Shown: in pieces, positions 44,310 through 52,961 of the stretch | How positions within the stretch are numbered: position 1 is the stretch's first letter | How the letters are laid out: every line of letters starts with the position of its first letter | Assembly (NCBI RefSeq): GCF_009834125.1 | Contig: NZ_CP047146.1 | Location: forward strand, 8,586,501-8,650,500 | Length of the DNA stretch: 64,000 nt | Direction of reading: 5' to 3' | Source of the DNA: Streptomyces sp. GS7 | GTDB taxonomy: Bacteria > Actinomycetota > Actinomycetes > Streptomycetales > Streptomycetaceae | Made by a program: the position numbers and the translations under genes | Notes under the pieces: model-generated | Told to the model about the DNA's origin: nothing | Database searches by the model: none | The model's input: only the letters and a program-made list of their open reading frames with translations

Positions 44310-45518
44310 TCAGATCGCGCAGCCCTCCGTGTCGACCTGCTGGGTCGCCGTACGACCCTTGGCGATGTCCTGGCGGACCTCGTCGGCCGTCAGCGCATAG
44401 CCGGTGTGCGAGTCGTCCAGCGACTTCGCGAAGACCACGCCGTAGACGTCGCCCTTCGTCGTCAGCAGCGGGCCGCCGGAGTTGCCCTGCCGGACCGTGG
44501 CGTAGAGGGAGTAGACATCGCGGCCGATCGTGCCGCGGTGGTAGATGTCCGGGCCGTTGGCCTGGATACGGCCACGGATCCGGGCCGGGCGGACGTCGTA
44601 GGAGCCGTTCTCCGGGAAGCCGGCGACGATGGCGCTGTTGCCGGTCGCGGCGTCCTTCGTGGCGAACTTCAGCTCCGGGGCGCGCAGCTGCGGGACGTCC
44701 AGGACCGCGATGTCACGCTCCCAGTCGTAGAGCACGACCTTGGCGTTCAGCGGCAGCCCCTCGCCGCCCACCTGGACCTTCGGGTCGGTGACACCGCCGA
44801 CGACGTGGGCGTTGGTCATCACCCGGTGCGGCGCGAACACGAAGCCGCTGCCCTCCAGGACCTTGCCGCAGCTGGGCGCCCTGCCGACGATCTTGACGAT
44901 GCTGTGCTTGGCGTCCGCCGCCACCGCGCCGTTGGCCAACTGCGGGTCGGGCGCCGGGACCGAGGTGATCGGCTCGTTGGAGAACGGCGTGAAGACCTGC
45001 GGGAAGCCGTTCTGCGCGAGCGCCGAGGAGAAGTCCGCGAACCAGGTGCTGGCCTGCGGGGGCATGACCTGGGAGACGCCCAGCAGCACCTTGGAGTTGC
45101 GGACCTCCTTGCTGAGCGTCGGCAGGGACGTCCCGGCGAGGGCGGAGCCGATCAGCCAGGCGACCAGGAGCATCGCCATGACGTTGACCAGCGCGCCGCC
45201 GGTCGCGTCCAGCGCCCGCGCCGGTGTCCAGGTGATGTGGCGGCGCAGTTTGTTGCCGAGGTGGGTGGTGAGCGCCTGGCCGACGGACGCGCAGACGATC
45301 ACGATGGCGACCGCCGCGATGGCCGCGAAGGTGCCGGGTTTGGCGTCGTCGGTGACCTCGTTCCAGATCACGGGCAGCAGATACACCGCGATCAGGCCAC
45401 CCCCGAGGAAGCCGATCACGGACAGGATGCCGACGACGAAGCCTTGCCGGTACCCGACGATCGCGAACCACACGGCCGCGATCAGCAGCAGGATGTCCAG
45501 GACGTTCACGCCGGACAC
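44310..45518 (-). CDS. MarP-type membrane serine protease (CvpA + trypsin-like)
   Basis: The N-terminal 150 residues form four transmembrane helices of the CvpA type; a periplasm-side trypsin-like domain follows with His in VMTNAHVVGG, Asp in WERDIAVLDV and Ser in VRQGNSGGPL. A Cys in APSCGK and one in the last residues (TEGCAI) may form a disulfide, as in mycobacterial MarP, which protects cells from acid and oxidants. GTG at 45518 begins 5 nt after the NUDIX stop, so the two genes form an operon; GTG at 45509 is an alternative. Length is 402 aa. Confidence 0.92.
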   Translation of the reverse strand: MSGVNVLDILLLIAAVWFAIVGYRQGFVVGILSVIGFLGGGLIAVYLLPVIWNEVTDDAKPGTFAAIAAVAIVIVCASVGQALTTHLGNKLRRHITWTPARALDATGGALVNVMAMLLVAWLIGSALAGTSLPTLSKEVRNSKVLLGVSQVMPPQASTWFADFSSALAQNGFPQVFTPFSNEPITSVPAPDPQLANGAVAADAKHSIVKIVGRAPSCGKVLEGSGFVFAPHRVMTNAHVVGGVTDPKVQVGGEGLPLNAKVVLYDWERDIAVLDVPQLRAPELKFATKDAATGNSAIVAGFPENGSYDVRPARIRGRIQANGPDIYHRGTIGRDVYSLYATVRQGNSGGPLLTTKGDVYGVVFAKSLDDSHTGYALTADEVRQDIAKGRTATQQVDTEGCAI

Positions 45519-45522
45519 CGTC

Positions 45523-46230
45523 TCACGAGCGCCAGTCGAGCGGGACCTGCTTGTCGCGGTCCCATGCAATCTCCCAGCCCGCGTAGTGCAGGATCCGGTC
45601 GATCACTCCGGCGGTAAAACCCCAGACCAGGGCGTTCTCGACACGAAACGCCGGGCCGGTGTGGCCGCTGGGATGGCGCGTGGTGACCCGATGCGCGGGG
45701 TCCGTGAGATCCGCCACGGGAACCGTGAAGACCCGCGCGGTCTCCGCCCGGTCCACCACGCCCACCGGGCTCGGCGTACGCCACCAGCCCAGGACGGGCG
45801 TCACGACGAAGCCGCTGACCGGGATGTAGAGCCGCGGCAGCACCCCGAAGACCTGGACCCCGGACGGATCGAGGCCGGTCTCCTCCTGGGCCTCCCGCAG
45901 CGCCGCCCGCACCGGACCGGGCCCGTCCGGGTCGCCGTCCTGCGGGTCGAGCGCGCCGCCTGGGAAGGAAGGCTGGCCCGCATGGGAGCGCAGGGTGCCG
46001 GCCCGCTCCATCAGGAGCAGCTCCGGCCCGCGGGGTCCGTGGCCGAAGAGGATCAGCACCGCGGACTGCCGGCCGCCGTCCTCCGGCGGCAGGAACCTGC
46101 TGAGCTGGCGCGGCTCTATCGTTCCCGCCGCACGGGCCACCGGGGCCAGCCACTCGGGCAGGCCCTCGGCCGTGACCGCGACCTCCCGGCCGGCCGCCGC
46201 CTCGCCGTACTGCTCCCGTGCACTCGTCAT
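45523..46230 (-). CDS. NUDIX hydrolase, CoA pyrophosphatase type
   Basis: This 235-aa hydrolase carries the CoA-specific signature before the Nudix box (MERAGTLRSHAGQPSFPGG) and the Nudix box ending REAQEETGL. Members cleave CoA to phosphopantetheine and 3',5'-ADP. The box has an insert (DPQDGDPDGPGP) between its Gly and Glu. ATG at 46230 follows GAGGGGG; an ATG at 46248 is possible. It lies between nth and the MarP-like protease on the same strand, a conserved actinobacterial arrangement. Confidence 0.9.
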   Translation of the reverse strand: MTSAREQYGEAAAGREVAVTAEGLPEWLAPVARAAGTIEPRQLSRFLPPEDGGRQSAVLILFGHGPRGPELLLMERAGTLRSHAGQPSFPGGALDPQDGDPDGPGPVRAALREAQEETGLDPSGVQVFGVLPRLYIPVSGFVVTPVLGWWRTPSPVGVVDRAETARVFTVPVADLTDPAHRVTTRHPSGHTGPAFRVENALVWGFTAGVIDRILHYAGWEIAWDRDKQVPLDWRS

Positions 46231-46327
46231 ACGCGCCCCCTCAGGCATCGCGTCGATGGTCGGTGTCCCCTCGTGAAGCGGTCCCCGTGGTCCCCGCAGG
46301 CCCCGCGCTCGGTCGCGCCGTTCGCCG

Positions 46328-47308
46328 TTACGCGCTCGCCAGCGGGGGCGCGGGCTGCCCCGGATAGCCGGCCGGCGGCCTCAGCCGCTGCCCCGGCTGG
46401 CCGCCCAGCTCGTACTTGAGCAGCTTCCTCGCCTTGTCCGGGTCCGTCTCGCCCTCGCCGTACGCGGGGCACAGCGGGGCGATGGGGCAGGCCCCGCAGG
46501 CGGGCTTGCGGGAGTGGCAGACGCGGCGGCCGTGGAAGACGACGCGGTGCGAGAGCATCGTCCACTCGCCCTTGGGGAAGATCGCCGCGACATCGGCCTC
46601 GACCTTCTCCGGGTCCTCCTGGGTCGTCCAGCCGAAGCGGCGGGCCAGCCGGCCGAAGTGCGTGTCGACGGTGATCCCGGGGACGCCGAAGGCATTGCCG
46701 AGCACCACGTTGGCGGTCTTGCGGCCGACGCCGGGGAGCGTGACGAGATCCTCCAGGCGGCCCGGGACCTCGCCGCCGAAGCGGTCGCGCAGCGCGGTGG
46801 AGAGGCCGATCAGGGACTTCGCCTTGGCGCGGAAGAAGCCGGTCGGCCGGATCAGCTCCTCCAGCTCCTCCGGGGCGATCGCGGCCATGTCCTCGGGCGT
46901 CGGGCAGACGGCGAACAGCCTCGGGGTGGTCTGGTTGACCCTCAGGTCGGTGGTCTGCGCGGAGAGGACCGTCGCGACCAGCAGCTCGAAGGGGTTGGTG
47001 AAGTCCAGCTCCGGATGGGCGTACGGATACAGCTCGGCCAGCTCGCGGTTGATCCGGCGGGCCCGCCGCACCATCGCCACCCGCGACTCCGGCTTGCGCG
47101 CGGCCGCCTTCCGGGCGGGGGGCGCGGTGACCGCCTTCTTCGCCACGGTCTTCTTGGCCGCCGTCTTCTTCGCCACCGTCTTCTTGGCAGGTGCCGCGGC
47201 CGTCGTCGCAGCCGTCGTCACGGCCTTCTTCGCGGGCGCCTTCTTGGCCGGGGCCTTCTTCGCGGCGGCCTTCCCGGCCGTTGTCCGCTTCGCGGGGGAT
47301 TCCTTCAC
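46328..47308 (-). CDS. nth: endonuclease III with lysine-rich N-terminal tail
   Basis: This DNA glycosylase/AP lyase removes oxidised pyrimidines. It has the helix-hairpin-helix [13 protein letters not shown] with the catalytic Lys, the Asp in [10 protein letters not shown], and the iron-sulfur ligands C-X6-C-X2-C-X5-C in the last 60 residues. The catalytic core is preceded by a tail of about 95 residues made of KKAPAKK / KKTAAKKT repeats, much like histone H1 and the TopA tail. GTG at 47308 is chosen because a perfect AAAGGAGG lies 5 nt upstream; the frame is open to 47509, but that part includes AT-rich, promoter-like DNA. Length is 326 aa compared with about 215-260 for typical Nth. Confidence 0.93.
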   Translation of the reverse strand: MKESPAKRTTAGKAAAKKAPAKKAPAKKAVTTAATTAAAPAKKTVAKKTAAKKTVAKKAVTAPPARKAAARKPESRVAMVRRARRINRELAELYPYAHPELDFTNPFELLVATVLSAQTTDLRVNQTTPRLFAVCPTPEDMAAIAPEELEELIRPTGFFRAKAKSLIGLSTALRDRFGGEVPGRLEDLVTLPGVGRKTANVVLGNAFGVPGITVDTHFGRLARRFGWTTQEDPEKVEADVAAIFPKGEWTMLSHRVVFHGRRVCHSRKPACGACPIAPLCPAYGEGETDPDKARKLLKYELGGQPGQRLRPPAGYPGQPAPPLASA

Positions 47309-47691
47309 GGACGCCTCCTTTGCCTCGGGTTGCGACGCGCCGGGCGGGCGCTCCGCCGGCTTGCGCCCGGTCGTCACCCTGGAGGGCGATTTGCTACTTT
47401 TATCTGTATTCAAGACGCCTGTGGAACGCTGTTCGCCCACAGCGGAATCGCGTCCTGCGCTCACTCTGTCGGCCCCCCAGTCCTCTGCTCTCACCGGCGT
47501 ATTGGACACTCGGCCAGACTAAGGCCACCCACTGACATCCGACCCGATCACCAGGATTCGTGACCCCAATCGGCCCCCTGCCGTATGGCTTGGGCCACGG
47601 GTCCGGCAAACTTGTGATTGATCGCACTGTTTTGCATTCCGGCATGATGGGGACCACAGTCCCCCGGAGCATGTCGACAAGGAGAGATCTC
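47309..47691. other. divergent nth-crp intergenic region
   Basis: This 383-bp region has promoters for nth (minus) and crp (plus). An AT-rich patch at 47391-47415 is a candidate nth promoter. A Crp-type palindrome lies at 47613-47628. No protein gene is supported inside it. Confidence 0.5.
47613..47628. promoter_or_regulatory. putative Crp binding site upstream of crp
   Basis: TGTGATTGATCGCACT matches the Crp half-site TGTGA exactly on the left and three of five bases on the right (consensus TCACA) with the correct 6-bp spacer. It lies 64 bp upstream of the crp start, a position suited to autoregulation. Confidence 0.5.
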
Positions 47692-48366
47692 GTGGACGAC
47701 GTTCTGCGGCGCGCACCGCTCTTCGCGGCGCTCGATGACGAGCAGGCGGCCGAGCTGCGCGCCTCGATGGGAGAGGTCACGCTCGCCCGCGGCGACGCCC
47801 TGTTCCACGAAGGGGACCCCGGCGACCGCCTCTACGTGGTCACCGAGGGCAAGGTGAAGCTGCACCGCACCTCCCCGGACGGTCGGGAGAACATGCTCGC
47901 CGTGCTCGGCCCGGGTGAGCTGATCGGTGAGCTTTCGCTCTTCGACCCGGGCCCCCGTACGGCCACCGCCTCCGCCCTCACGGAGGTCAAGCTGCTCGGC
48001 CTGGGCCACGGCGACCTCCAGCCCTGGCTCAACGCCCGCCCCGAGGTGGCCACCGCCCTGCTGCGCGCGGTCGCCCGGCGGCTGCGCAAGACCAACGACC
48101 AGATGTCCGACCTGGTCTTCTCGGACGTGCCGGGCCGCGTGGCGCGCGCCCTGCTCGACCTGTCGCGCCGCTTCGGTGTGCAGTCCGAGGAAGGCATCCA
48201 TGTCGTGCACGACCTGACGCAGGAGGAGCTGGCCCAGCTGGTCGGCGCCTCCCGGGAGACCGTCAACAAGGCGCTCGCGGACTTCGCGGGCCGCGGCTGG
48301 CTGCGCCTGGAGGCGCGCGCCGTGATCCTGCTGGACGTCGAGCGGCTGGCCAAGCGCTCGCGCTGA
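47692..48366 (+). CDS. crp: cAMP receptor protein family regulator Crp
   Basis: This 224-aa regulator controls germination, growth and antibiotic pathways in S. coelicolor. The cyclic-nucleotide-binding beta-roll includes ALFHEGDPGDRLYVVTEGKVKL and the phosphate-binding loop GELIGELSLFDPGPRTATA; the C-helix is followed by the winged helix with recognition helix VGASRETVNKAL. Length and sequence are almost the same as remembered S. coelicolor Crp. GTG at 47692 follows AAGGAGAG; upstream in-frame residues are non-coding. A 13-bp hairpin terminates it, and a Crp-like site lies in its own promoter region. Confidence 0.96.
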   Translation: MDDVLRRAPLFAALDDEQAAELRASMGEVTLARGDALFHEGDPGDRLYVVTEGKVKLHRTSPDGRENMLAVLGPGELIGELSLFDPGPRTATASALTEVKLLGLGHGDLQPWLNARPEVATALLRAVARRLRKTNDQMSDLVFSDVPGRVARALLDLSRRFGVQSEEGIHVVHDLTQEELAQLVGASRETVNKALADFAGRGWLRLEARAVILLDVERLAKRSR

Positions 48367-48389
48367 CGCCTCCCGTCCACGCCACCACA

Positions 48390-48419
48390 CCAAGGGCCCC
48401 GCTCCGGCGGGGCCCTTGG
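48390..48419 (+). terminator. terminator after crp
   Basis: A perfect 13-bp stem (48390-48402 with 48407-48419) with a TCCG tetraloop lies 24 nt past the crp stop. Confidence 0.85.
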
Positions 48420-48479
48420 CCGTGCGCGCCCCGGACAATGCGCTCGCGGCCCGCTGCCCCGCCCCGCCATAGTGGCGCC

Positions 48480-49313
48480 ATGGACAGCGGCAGCGGCCCC
48501 CATGGCCCCGGACTCGACCAGGACGGCTGCTTCGTACGGGAAGGGGCCCTGAATCAGGTGCCCGCGGCGTTCGCTCCCGTGGTGGCGGGGCTGGCCGACC
48601 GACTGACCGCCCGCTTCCCGCCCGGCAGGGTGGTCAGCAGCTATCTCTACGGCAGCATCCCGCGCGGCACCGCCGTCCCCGGGGTGTCCGACCTCGACGC
48701 CCTCCTCGTCCTGCGGGACGAGCCCGGTGACGCCGACAAGGCCGCCGCCCGGGCCGTCGAGGCGGAGCTGGACGCTGCCTTCCCGCAGATCGACGGCGCA
48801 GGGATCCTGCTGATCGGGCGGGACCGGCTGCTCAGCGAGCAGGAGCGGTACGACGGGGCCTGGTTCGTGGCCTGTCTGTGCACCCCGCTCAGCGGGCCGG
48901 ACGTGACCGCCGGGCTGCCCCGCTACCGCCCCACCTCGCTCCTCGCCCGGGAGACCAACGGCGACCTCTTCCGCCGGCTGCCGGGCCTGCGCGAGCGGGC
49001 CGCCGCGGCCGCCTCCGAGGAGGAGCGCACCCGGCTGACCCGCGGGGTGGCCCGGAACCTCGTACGGACCGGGTTCACCCTGGTGATGCCGCGCTGGGGC
49101 GGCTGGACCAGCGACCTCGCCGAGTCCGCCGAGGTGTTCGGCCGCTACTACCCGGCGCACGCCGAGCAGATGCGCGCCGCGGCACGCGCCGCCCGGGCGC
49201 CCGCCGCCTACCCCGGGCTGCTGACCGAGCTGCTCTCCGGACTCGCGCCCTGGCTCGCGGAGGAGTACCTGGCCGTCCACGGGGCGAAGGCCCCCCGCCC
49301 GCAGGCGCCCTGA
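48480..49313 (+). CDS. nucleotidyltransferase-fold protein
   Basis: The 277-aa product has the pol-beta nucleotidyltransferase motif YLYGSIPRGTAVPGVSDLDALLV, with the GS pair and two aspartates of the metal site; a third acidic residue may be in AFPQIDGAG. The C-terminal 150 residues are helical with no known domain. It may modify a small molecule or protein, as in MNT or aminoglycoside nucleotidyltransferases, but the target is unknown. ATG at 48480 has only a weak ribosome site. It is convergent with the MBL-fold gene, 42 bp away. Confidence 0.8.
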   Translation: MDSGSGPHGPGLDQDGCFVREGALNQVPAAFAPVVAGLADRLTARFPPGRVVSSYLYGSIPRGTAVPGVSDLDALLVLRDEPGDADKAAARAVEAELDAAFPQIDGAGILLIGRDRLLSEQERYDGAWFVACLCTPLSGPDVTAGLPRYRPTSLLARETNGDLFRRLPGLRERAAAAASEEERTRLTRGVARNLVRTGFTLVMPRWGGWTSDLAESAEVFGRYYPAHAEQMRAAARAARAPAAYPGLLTELLSGLAPWLAEEYLAVHGAKAPRPQAP

Positions 49314-49338
49314 CGCGGCCTCCGCCCCGGGTGACCTG

Positions 49339-49374
49339 GATCAGCCCGTGCTCGGCTAGATCAGCCCGTGCTCG
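49339..49374. repeat. tandem 20-bp duplication at the MBL stop codon
   Basis: The 16-mer GATCAGCCCGTGCTCG occurs at 49339-49354 and 49359-49374, a 20-bp tandem repeat with a TAG complement between the copies. It duplicates the last codons (EHGLI) of the MBL-fold gene just beyond its stop. Confidence 0.85.
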
Positions 49375-50186
49375 TCCAGGTAGTCCAGCTGGGCCCGCAC
49401 CGACAGCTCGGCGGCCGGCCACAGGGAGCGGTCGACGTCCGCGTACACGCTCGCCACGACCTCGGCGGGGGTGCGGTGGCCGGCCTCGACCGCGGTCTCC
49501 ACCTGGGCGAGCCGGTGAGCCCGGTGCGCCAGGTAGAACTCCACCGCCCCCTGGGCGTCGTTCAGCACCGGCCCGTGACCCGGCAGGACCGTGGAGACGC
49601 CGTCGTCGACGGTGAGGCAGCGCAGCCGGCGCAGCGAGTCCAGGTAGTCGCCCAGCCGGCCGTCGGGGTGGGCGACCAGGGTGGTGCCCCGCCCCAGGAT
49701 CGTGTCGCCCGTCAGGACCGCGCCGTCGGCGGGCAGGTGGAAGGAGAGCGAGTCCGCGGTGTGCCCCGGGGTGGGCACCACCCGTAGCTCCAGGCCCCCG
49801 GTGGTGACGACATCGCCCGCTTCGAGCCCCTCGTCCCCCAGACGCAGCGCCGGGTCCAGCGCCCGTACGGAGGTGCCGGTCAGCTCGGCGAAGCGCGCGG
49901 CCCCGTCGGCGTGATCGGGGTGCCCGTGGGTGAGCAGGGTCAGCGCGACGCGCTGCCCGGCCCGTTCGGCGGTGTCGACGACGGCACGGAGGTGGCCCTC
50001 GTCGAGCGGCCCGGGGTCGATGACGACGGCGAGGCCGGAGTCCGGCTCGGCGACGATCCAGGTGTTGGTGCCGTCCAGCGTCATCGCCGACGGGTTCGGG
50101 GCCAGGACGCAGTACGCGCGCGGGGTGGCCCGGCCCGAGACGACTTCGCCGCGGGGCTGGCCCGGGAGGGCGGCTGCTTCGGTCAT
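49356..50186 (-). CDS. MBL-fold metallo-hydrolase (LACTB2-like)
   Basis: This 276-aa metallohydrolase has the zinc motif LLTHGHPDHADG, a second His in VVPTPGHTADS, the bridging Asp in VLTGDTILG and a His in LPGHGPVL; the C-terminal 60 residues form the winged helix found in LACTB2-like nucleases and thioesterases. ATG at 50186 overlaps the NUDIX stop by 4 bp (ATGA), so the two are coupled. The substrate is unknown. Confidence 0.9.
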   Translation of the reverse strand: MTEAAALPGQPRGEVVSGRATPRAYCVLAPNPSAMTLDGTNTWIVAEPDSGLAVVIDPGPLDEGHLRAVVDTAERAGQRVALTLLTHGHPDHADGAARFAELTGTSVRALDPALRLGDEGLEAGDVVTTGGLELRVVPTPGHTADSLSFHLPADGAVLTGDTILGRGTTLVAHPDGRLGDYLDSLRRLRCLTVDDGVSTVLPGHGPVLNDAQGAVEFYLAHRAHRLAQVETAVEAGHRTPAEVVASVYADVDRSLWPAAELSVRAQLDYLDEHGLI

Positions 50187-51097
50187 GCGGGGGTTCCTCC
50201 CGAGGGGCCGGTGGTGGCCGACGGCCCGTCGCCGGTCGTCGCGATGTGCTTGGTGAACTCGTCGTGGCCCGGCCAGCTCAGCACGATCTCGTCGCCCACC
50301 AGGCGGGCCCTGGCCAGCACCGGCGTCAGGTCCTGCGCCGCCGCCGCGGCCAGCGCGTCCGCGGCGGCGGCGTACGGCTGGAGCGCCCGCAGCGTGGAGA
50401 TCGTCGGCGGCATCATCAGCAGCTCGCCGCGGTCGTAGCCGGCGGCGGCCTCCTCGGGCCGGATCCACACCGTGCGGTCCGCCTCCGTGGAGACGTCCCG
50501 GGTGTGCTGGCCCTCGGGGAGCACCGCGACGAAGAAGAACGTGTCGTAGCGGCGCGGTTCGAACTCCGGGGTGATCCAGCGCGCCCAGGCGGCCAGCAGG
50601 TCGGACCGCAGCACCAGCCCGCGGCGCCGCAGGAACGCGGCGAAGGACAGCTCGTGGGCGACCAGCGCCGCGCGGTCCGCCTCCCAGTCCTCGCCGGTGG
50701 TGTCCGCGACGACCGTGGTGGCCGAGTCCCCCGCGAGCAGCACGCCCGCCTCCTCGAAGGTCTCGCGCACGGCGGCACAGACGATGGCCTGCGCGGTGGC
50801 CGGCTCGACGCCCAGCCGCACCGCCCATTCGGCGCGCGAGGGCCCCGCCCACTCCACCGGGCGCTCGTCCCGCGGGTCGACGGAGCCGCCCGGATAGGCG
50901 TACGCGCCTCCGGCGAAGGCCATGGAGGCGCGTCTGCGCAGCATGTGGACGGCGGGGCCGCCGGTACCGGTGTCCCGCAGCAGCAGGACCGTGGCGGCCC
51001 TTCGGGGCGCGGCCGGCGTCAGCCCACCGTTGGCGAGCGCCCGGATACGGTCCGGCCATTCCGGCGGATACCACTGGCCATTGGTCGTCGACGACAT
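50183..51097 (-). CDS. NUDIX hydrolase with expanded Nudix box (NUDT19-like)
   Basis: The 304-aa product has a NUDIX fold: FAGGAYAYPGGSVDPRDERP starts the box, and RETFEEAGVLL ends it after an insert of about 40 residues. The same arrangement is found in NUDT19/RP2-type CoA diphosphatases, so a CoA or acyl-CoA substrate is a reasonable guess. The C-terminal 60 residues are unusual for NUDIX proteins. It is coupled to the MBL-fold gene and lies 91 bp after RidA. Confidence 0.87.
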   Translation of the reverse strand: MSSTTNGQWYPPEWPDRIRALANGGLTPAAPRRAATVLLLRDTGTGGPAVHMLRRRASMAFAGGAYAYPGGSVDPRDERPVEWAGPSRAEWAVRLGVEPATAQAIVCAAVRETFEEAGVLLAGDSATTVVADTTGEDWEADRAALVAHELSFAAFLRRRGLVLRSDLLAAWARWITPEFEPRRYDTFFFVAVLPEGQHTRDVSTEADRTVWIRPEEAAAGYDRGELLMMPPTISTLRALQPYAAAADALAAAAAQDLTPVLARARLVGDEIVLSWPGHDEFTKHIATTGDGPSATTGPSGGTPA

Positions 51098-51187
51098 GGC
51101 CGGATGCTATGCGCTCGCGCGCGGATGTTCGAGGGTCCCTCAGGTGCGAGGGCGGCATCCGGACGCGAGCGCACCACGGGCGAGCCG

Positions 51188-51652
51188 CTATTCGGCGATC
51201 TCGACCAGGATCTCCACCTCGACCGGCGCGTCCAGCGGCAGCACCGCCACACCGACCGCGGAGCGGGCGTGGACGCCCTTGTCGCCCAGGATCTCGCCGA
51301 GCAGCTCGCTGGCGCCGTTGACGATGCCCGGCTGCCCGGTGAAGTCCGGCGCGGAGGCCACGAACCCGACGACCTTCACGACCCGCTCGATCTTGTCGAG
51401 GTCGCCGATGACGGACTTGACGGCGGCCAGCGCGTTCAGCGCGCAGACCGCGGCGAGTTCCTTGCCCTGCTCGGGGCTGACCTCGGCACCGACCTTGCCG
51501 GTGACGGGCAGCGAGCCGGCCACCATGGGCAGCTGGCCGGAGGTGTGGACGTACGCGCCGGAGCGCACCGCGGGCTGGTACGTGGCCAGCGGAGGCACGA
51601 CCTCCGGCAGCTTCAGGCCCAGCGACGCGATCTTGTCCTCTACGCCGCTCAC
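51188..51652 (-). CDS. RidA family protein
   Basis: This 154-aa protein belongs to the RidA/YjgF group, whose archetype hydrolyses reactive enamine/imine intermediates. The fold starts with PAVRSGAYVHTSGQLPM; ALNALAAVKSVIGDLDKIERVVKV follows, and RSAVGVAVLPLDAPVEVE ends it. The archetypal Arg105 region reads HARSAVGV, so Arg is present. The GTG at 51652 overlaps the DUF4177 stop (GTGA), giving translational coupling. Confidence 0.92.
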   Translation of the reverse strand: MSGVEDKIASLGLKLPEVVPPLATYQPAVRSGAYVHTSGQLPMVAGSLPVTGKVGAEVSPEQGKELAAVCALNALAAVKSVIGDLDKIERVVKVVGFVASAPDFTGQPGIVNGASELLGEILGDKGVHARSAVGVAVLPLDAPVEVEILVEIAE

Positions 51653-51807
51653 GGCTTCTCCCGCTTCAGGTAGGCCACCAACTGCTCGGGGTTGTTCGGG
51701 CCGGGCACGACCTGGACCAGCTCCCAGCCGTCCTCGCCCCAGGTGTCCAGAATCTGCTTGGTCGCGTGCACGAGCAGCGGCACGGTCGCGTATTCCCACT
51801 TGGTCAT
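51649..51807 (-). CDS. DUF4177 small protein (52 aa)
   Basis: This small protein reads MTKWEYATVPLLVHATKQILDTWGEDGWELVQVVP, the typical WEY/WELV pattern of DUF4177. Function is unknown. It heads the operon DUF4177-RidA-NUDIX-MBL, overlapping ridA by 4 bp, and diverges from the first ArsA-like gene with about 175 bp between the starts. Confidence 0.9.
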   Translation of the reverse strand: MTKWEYATVPLLVHATKQILDTWGEDGWELVQVVPGPNNPEQLVAYLKREKP

Positions 51808-51983
51808 GGCCCGAGCGTAATGCCTGCGCCCGGCCGCGCCGCCGCCGCCCGACCCCGGCCCTGCCACGGCGCCCCCTAGGGCACATCCCCGACGCCGTCC
51901 CCGACAGGCGCGCGGCGGATCTCCGGGTAGTCCCGGGCGTATCCCGTGCGTAGCCGGGACGCGGACTGGTTAGGCTCCTTGGC

Positions 51984-52961
51984 GTGAGCAGGCTCCATGT
52001 CGTCAGCGGCAAGGGCGGCACCGGCAAGACCACGGTCGCCGCTGCCCTCGCCCTCGCCCTGGCCACCGAAGGGCGCCGTACCCTCCTGGTCGAGGTCGAG
52101 GGCCGGCAGGGCATTGCCCAGCTGTTCGAGACCGAGGCGCTTCCCTACGAGGAGCGCAAGATCGCGGTGGCCCCGGGCGGCGGGGAGGTGCACGCCCTCG
52201 CGATCGACGCCGAGCGCGCCCTGCTGGACTACCTCCAGATGTTCTACAAGCTCGGCAGCGCCGGCCGGGCCCTGAAGAAGCTCGGCGCGATCGACTTCGC
52301 CACCACCATCGCGCCCGGCCTGCGGGACGTGCTGCTCACCGGCAAGGCGTGCGAGGCCGTCCGCCGTAAGGACAAGAGCGGCGCGTTCGTCTACGACGCG
52401 GTGGTGATGGACGCCCCGCCCACCGGCCGCGTCACCCGGTTCCTGAACGTGAACGACGAGGTCGCCGGCCTGGCCAAGATCGGCCCGATCCACAATCAGG
52501 CGCAGGCCGTGATGCGGGTCCTCAAGTCGCCCGAGACCGCGGTGCATCTGGTGACCCTCCTGGAGGAGATGCCGGTCCAGGAGACCGCCGACGGCATCGC
52601 CGAGCTGCGCGCCGCCAACATCCCCGTGGGCGGCGTCGTCATCAATATGACCCGCCCCGCCCTGCTGGACAACGGCGACCTCGACGTCGCCGCCCGCGGG
52701 GCCCGTACGGGCATCGCCAAGGCGCTGTCCCAGGCCGGTCTGGGCGGCGCCCGCCGCGGCGGCCTCGCCGACCGCCTGATCGCCCCCCTGCTGGAGCAGG
52801 CGCGCGAGCACGCCGAGCGGGTCGAGCTGGAGCGTGCCGAGTACGCCGAGCTGACCGCGCTCGGCCTGCCCACCTACGAGTTGGGGCTGCTCCCCGAGGG
52901 AGTGGACCTCGCCGGGCTCTACGGCCTGGCCAGAGACCTGCGGAGACAGGGGCCCATATGA
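51984..52961 (+). CDS. ArsA/Get3-type ATPase, first of a pair
   Basis: This is a 325-aa SIMIBI ATPase with the deviant Walker A GKGGTGKTT, LLVEVEGRQG as switch I and VVMDAPPTGR as switch II, then VINMTRP as the adenine-binding motif. Members relate to Get3/ArsA; no arsenite efflux genes are near and the arsenic Cys set is absent. GTG at 51984 is used. It overlaps the second ATPase by ATGA, and the two may form a heterodimer like the two halves of ArsA. This pair just upstream of wblA is conserved in Streptomyces. Confidence 0.9.
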   Translation: MSRLHVVSGKGGTGKTTVAAALALALATEGRRTLLVEVEGRQGIAQLFETEALPYEERKIAVAPGGGEVHALAIDAERALLDYLQMFYKLGSAGRALKKLGAIDFATTIAPGLRDVLLTGKACEAVRRKDKSGAFVYDAVVMDAPPTGRVTRFLNVNDEVAGLAKIGPIHNQAQAVMRVLKSPETAVHLVTLLEEMPVQETADGIAELRAANIPVGGVVINMTRPALLDNGDLDVAARGARTGIAKALSQAGLGGARRGGLADRLIAPLLEQAREHAERVELERAEYAELTALGLPTYELGLLPEGVDLAGLYGLARDLRRQGPI

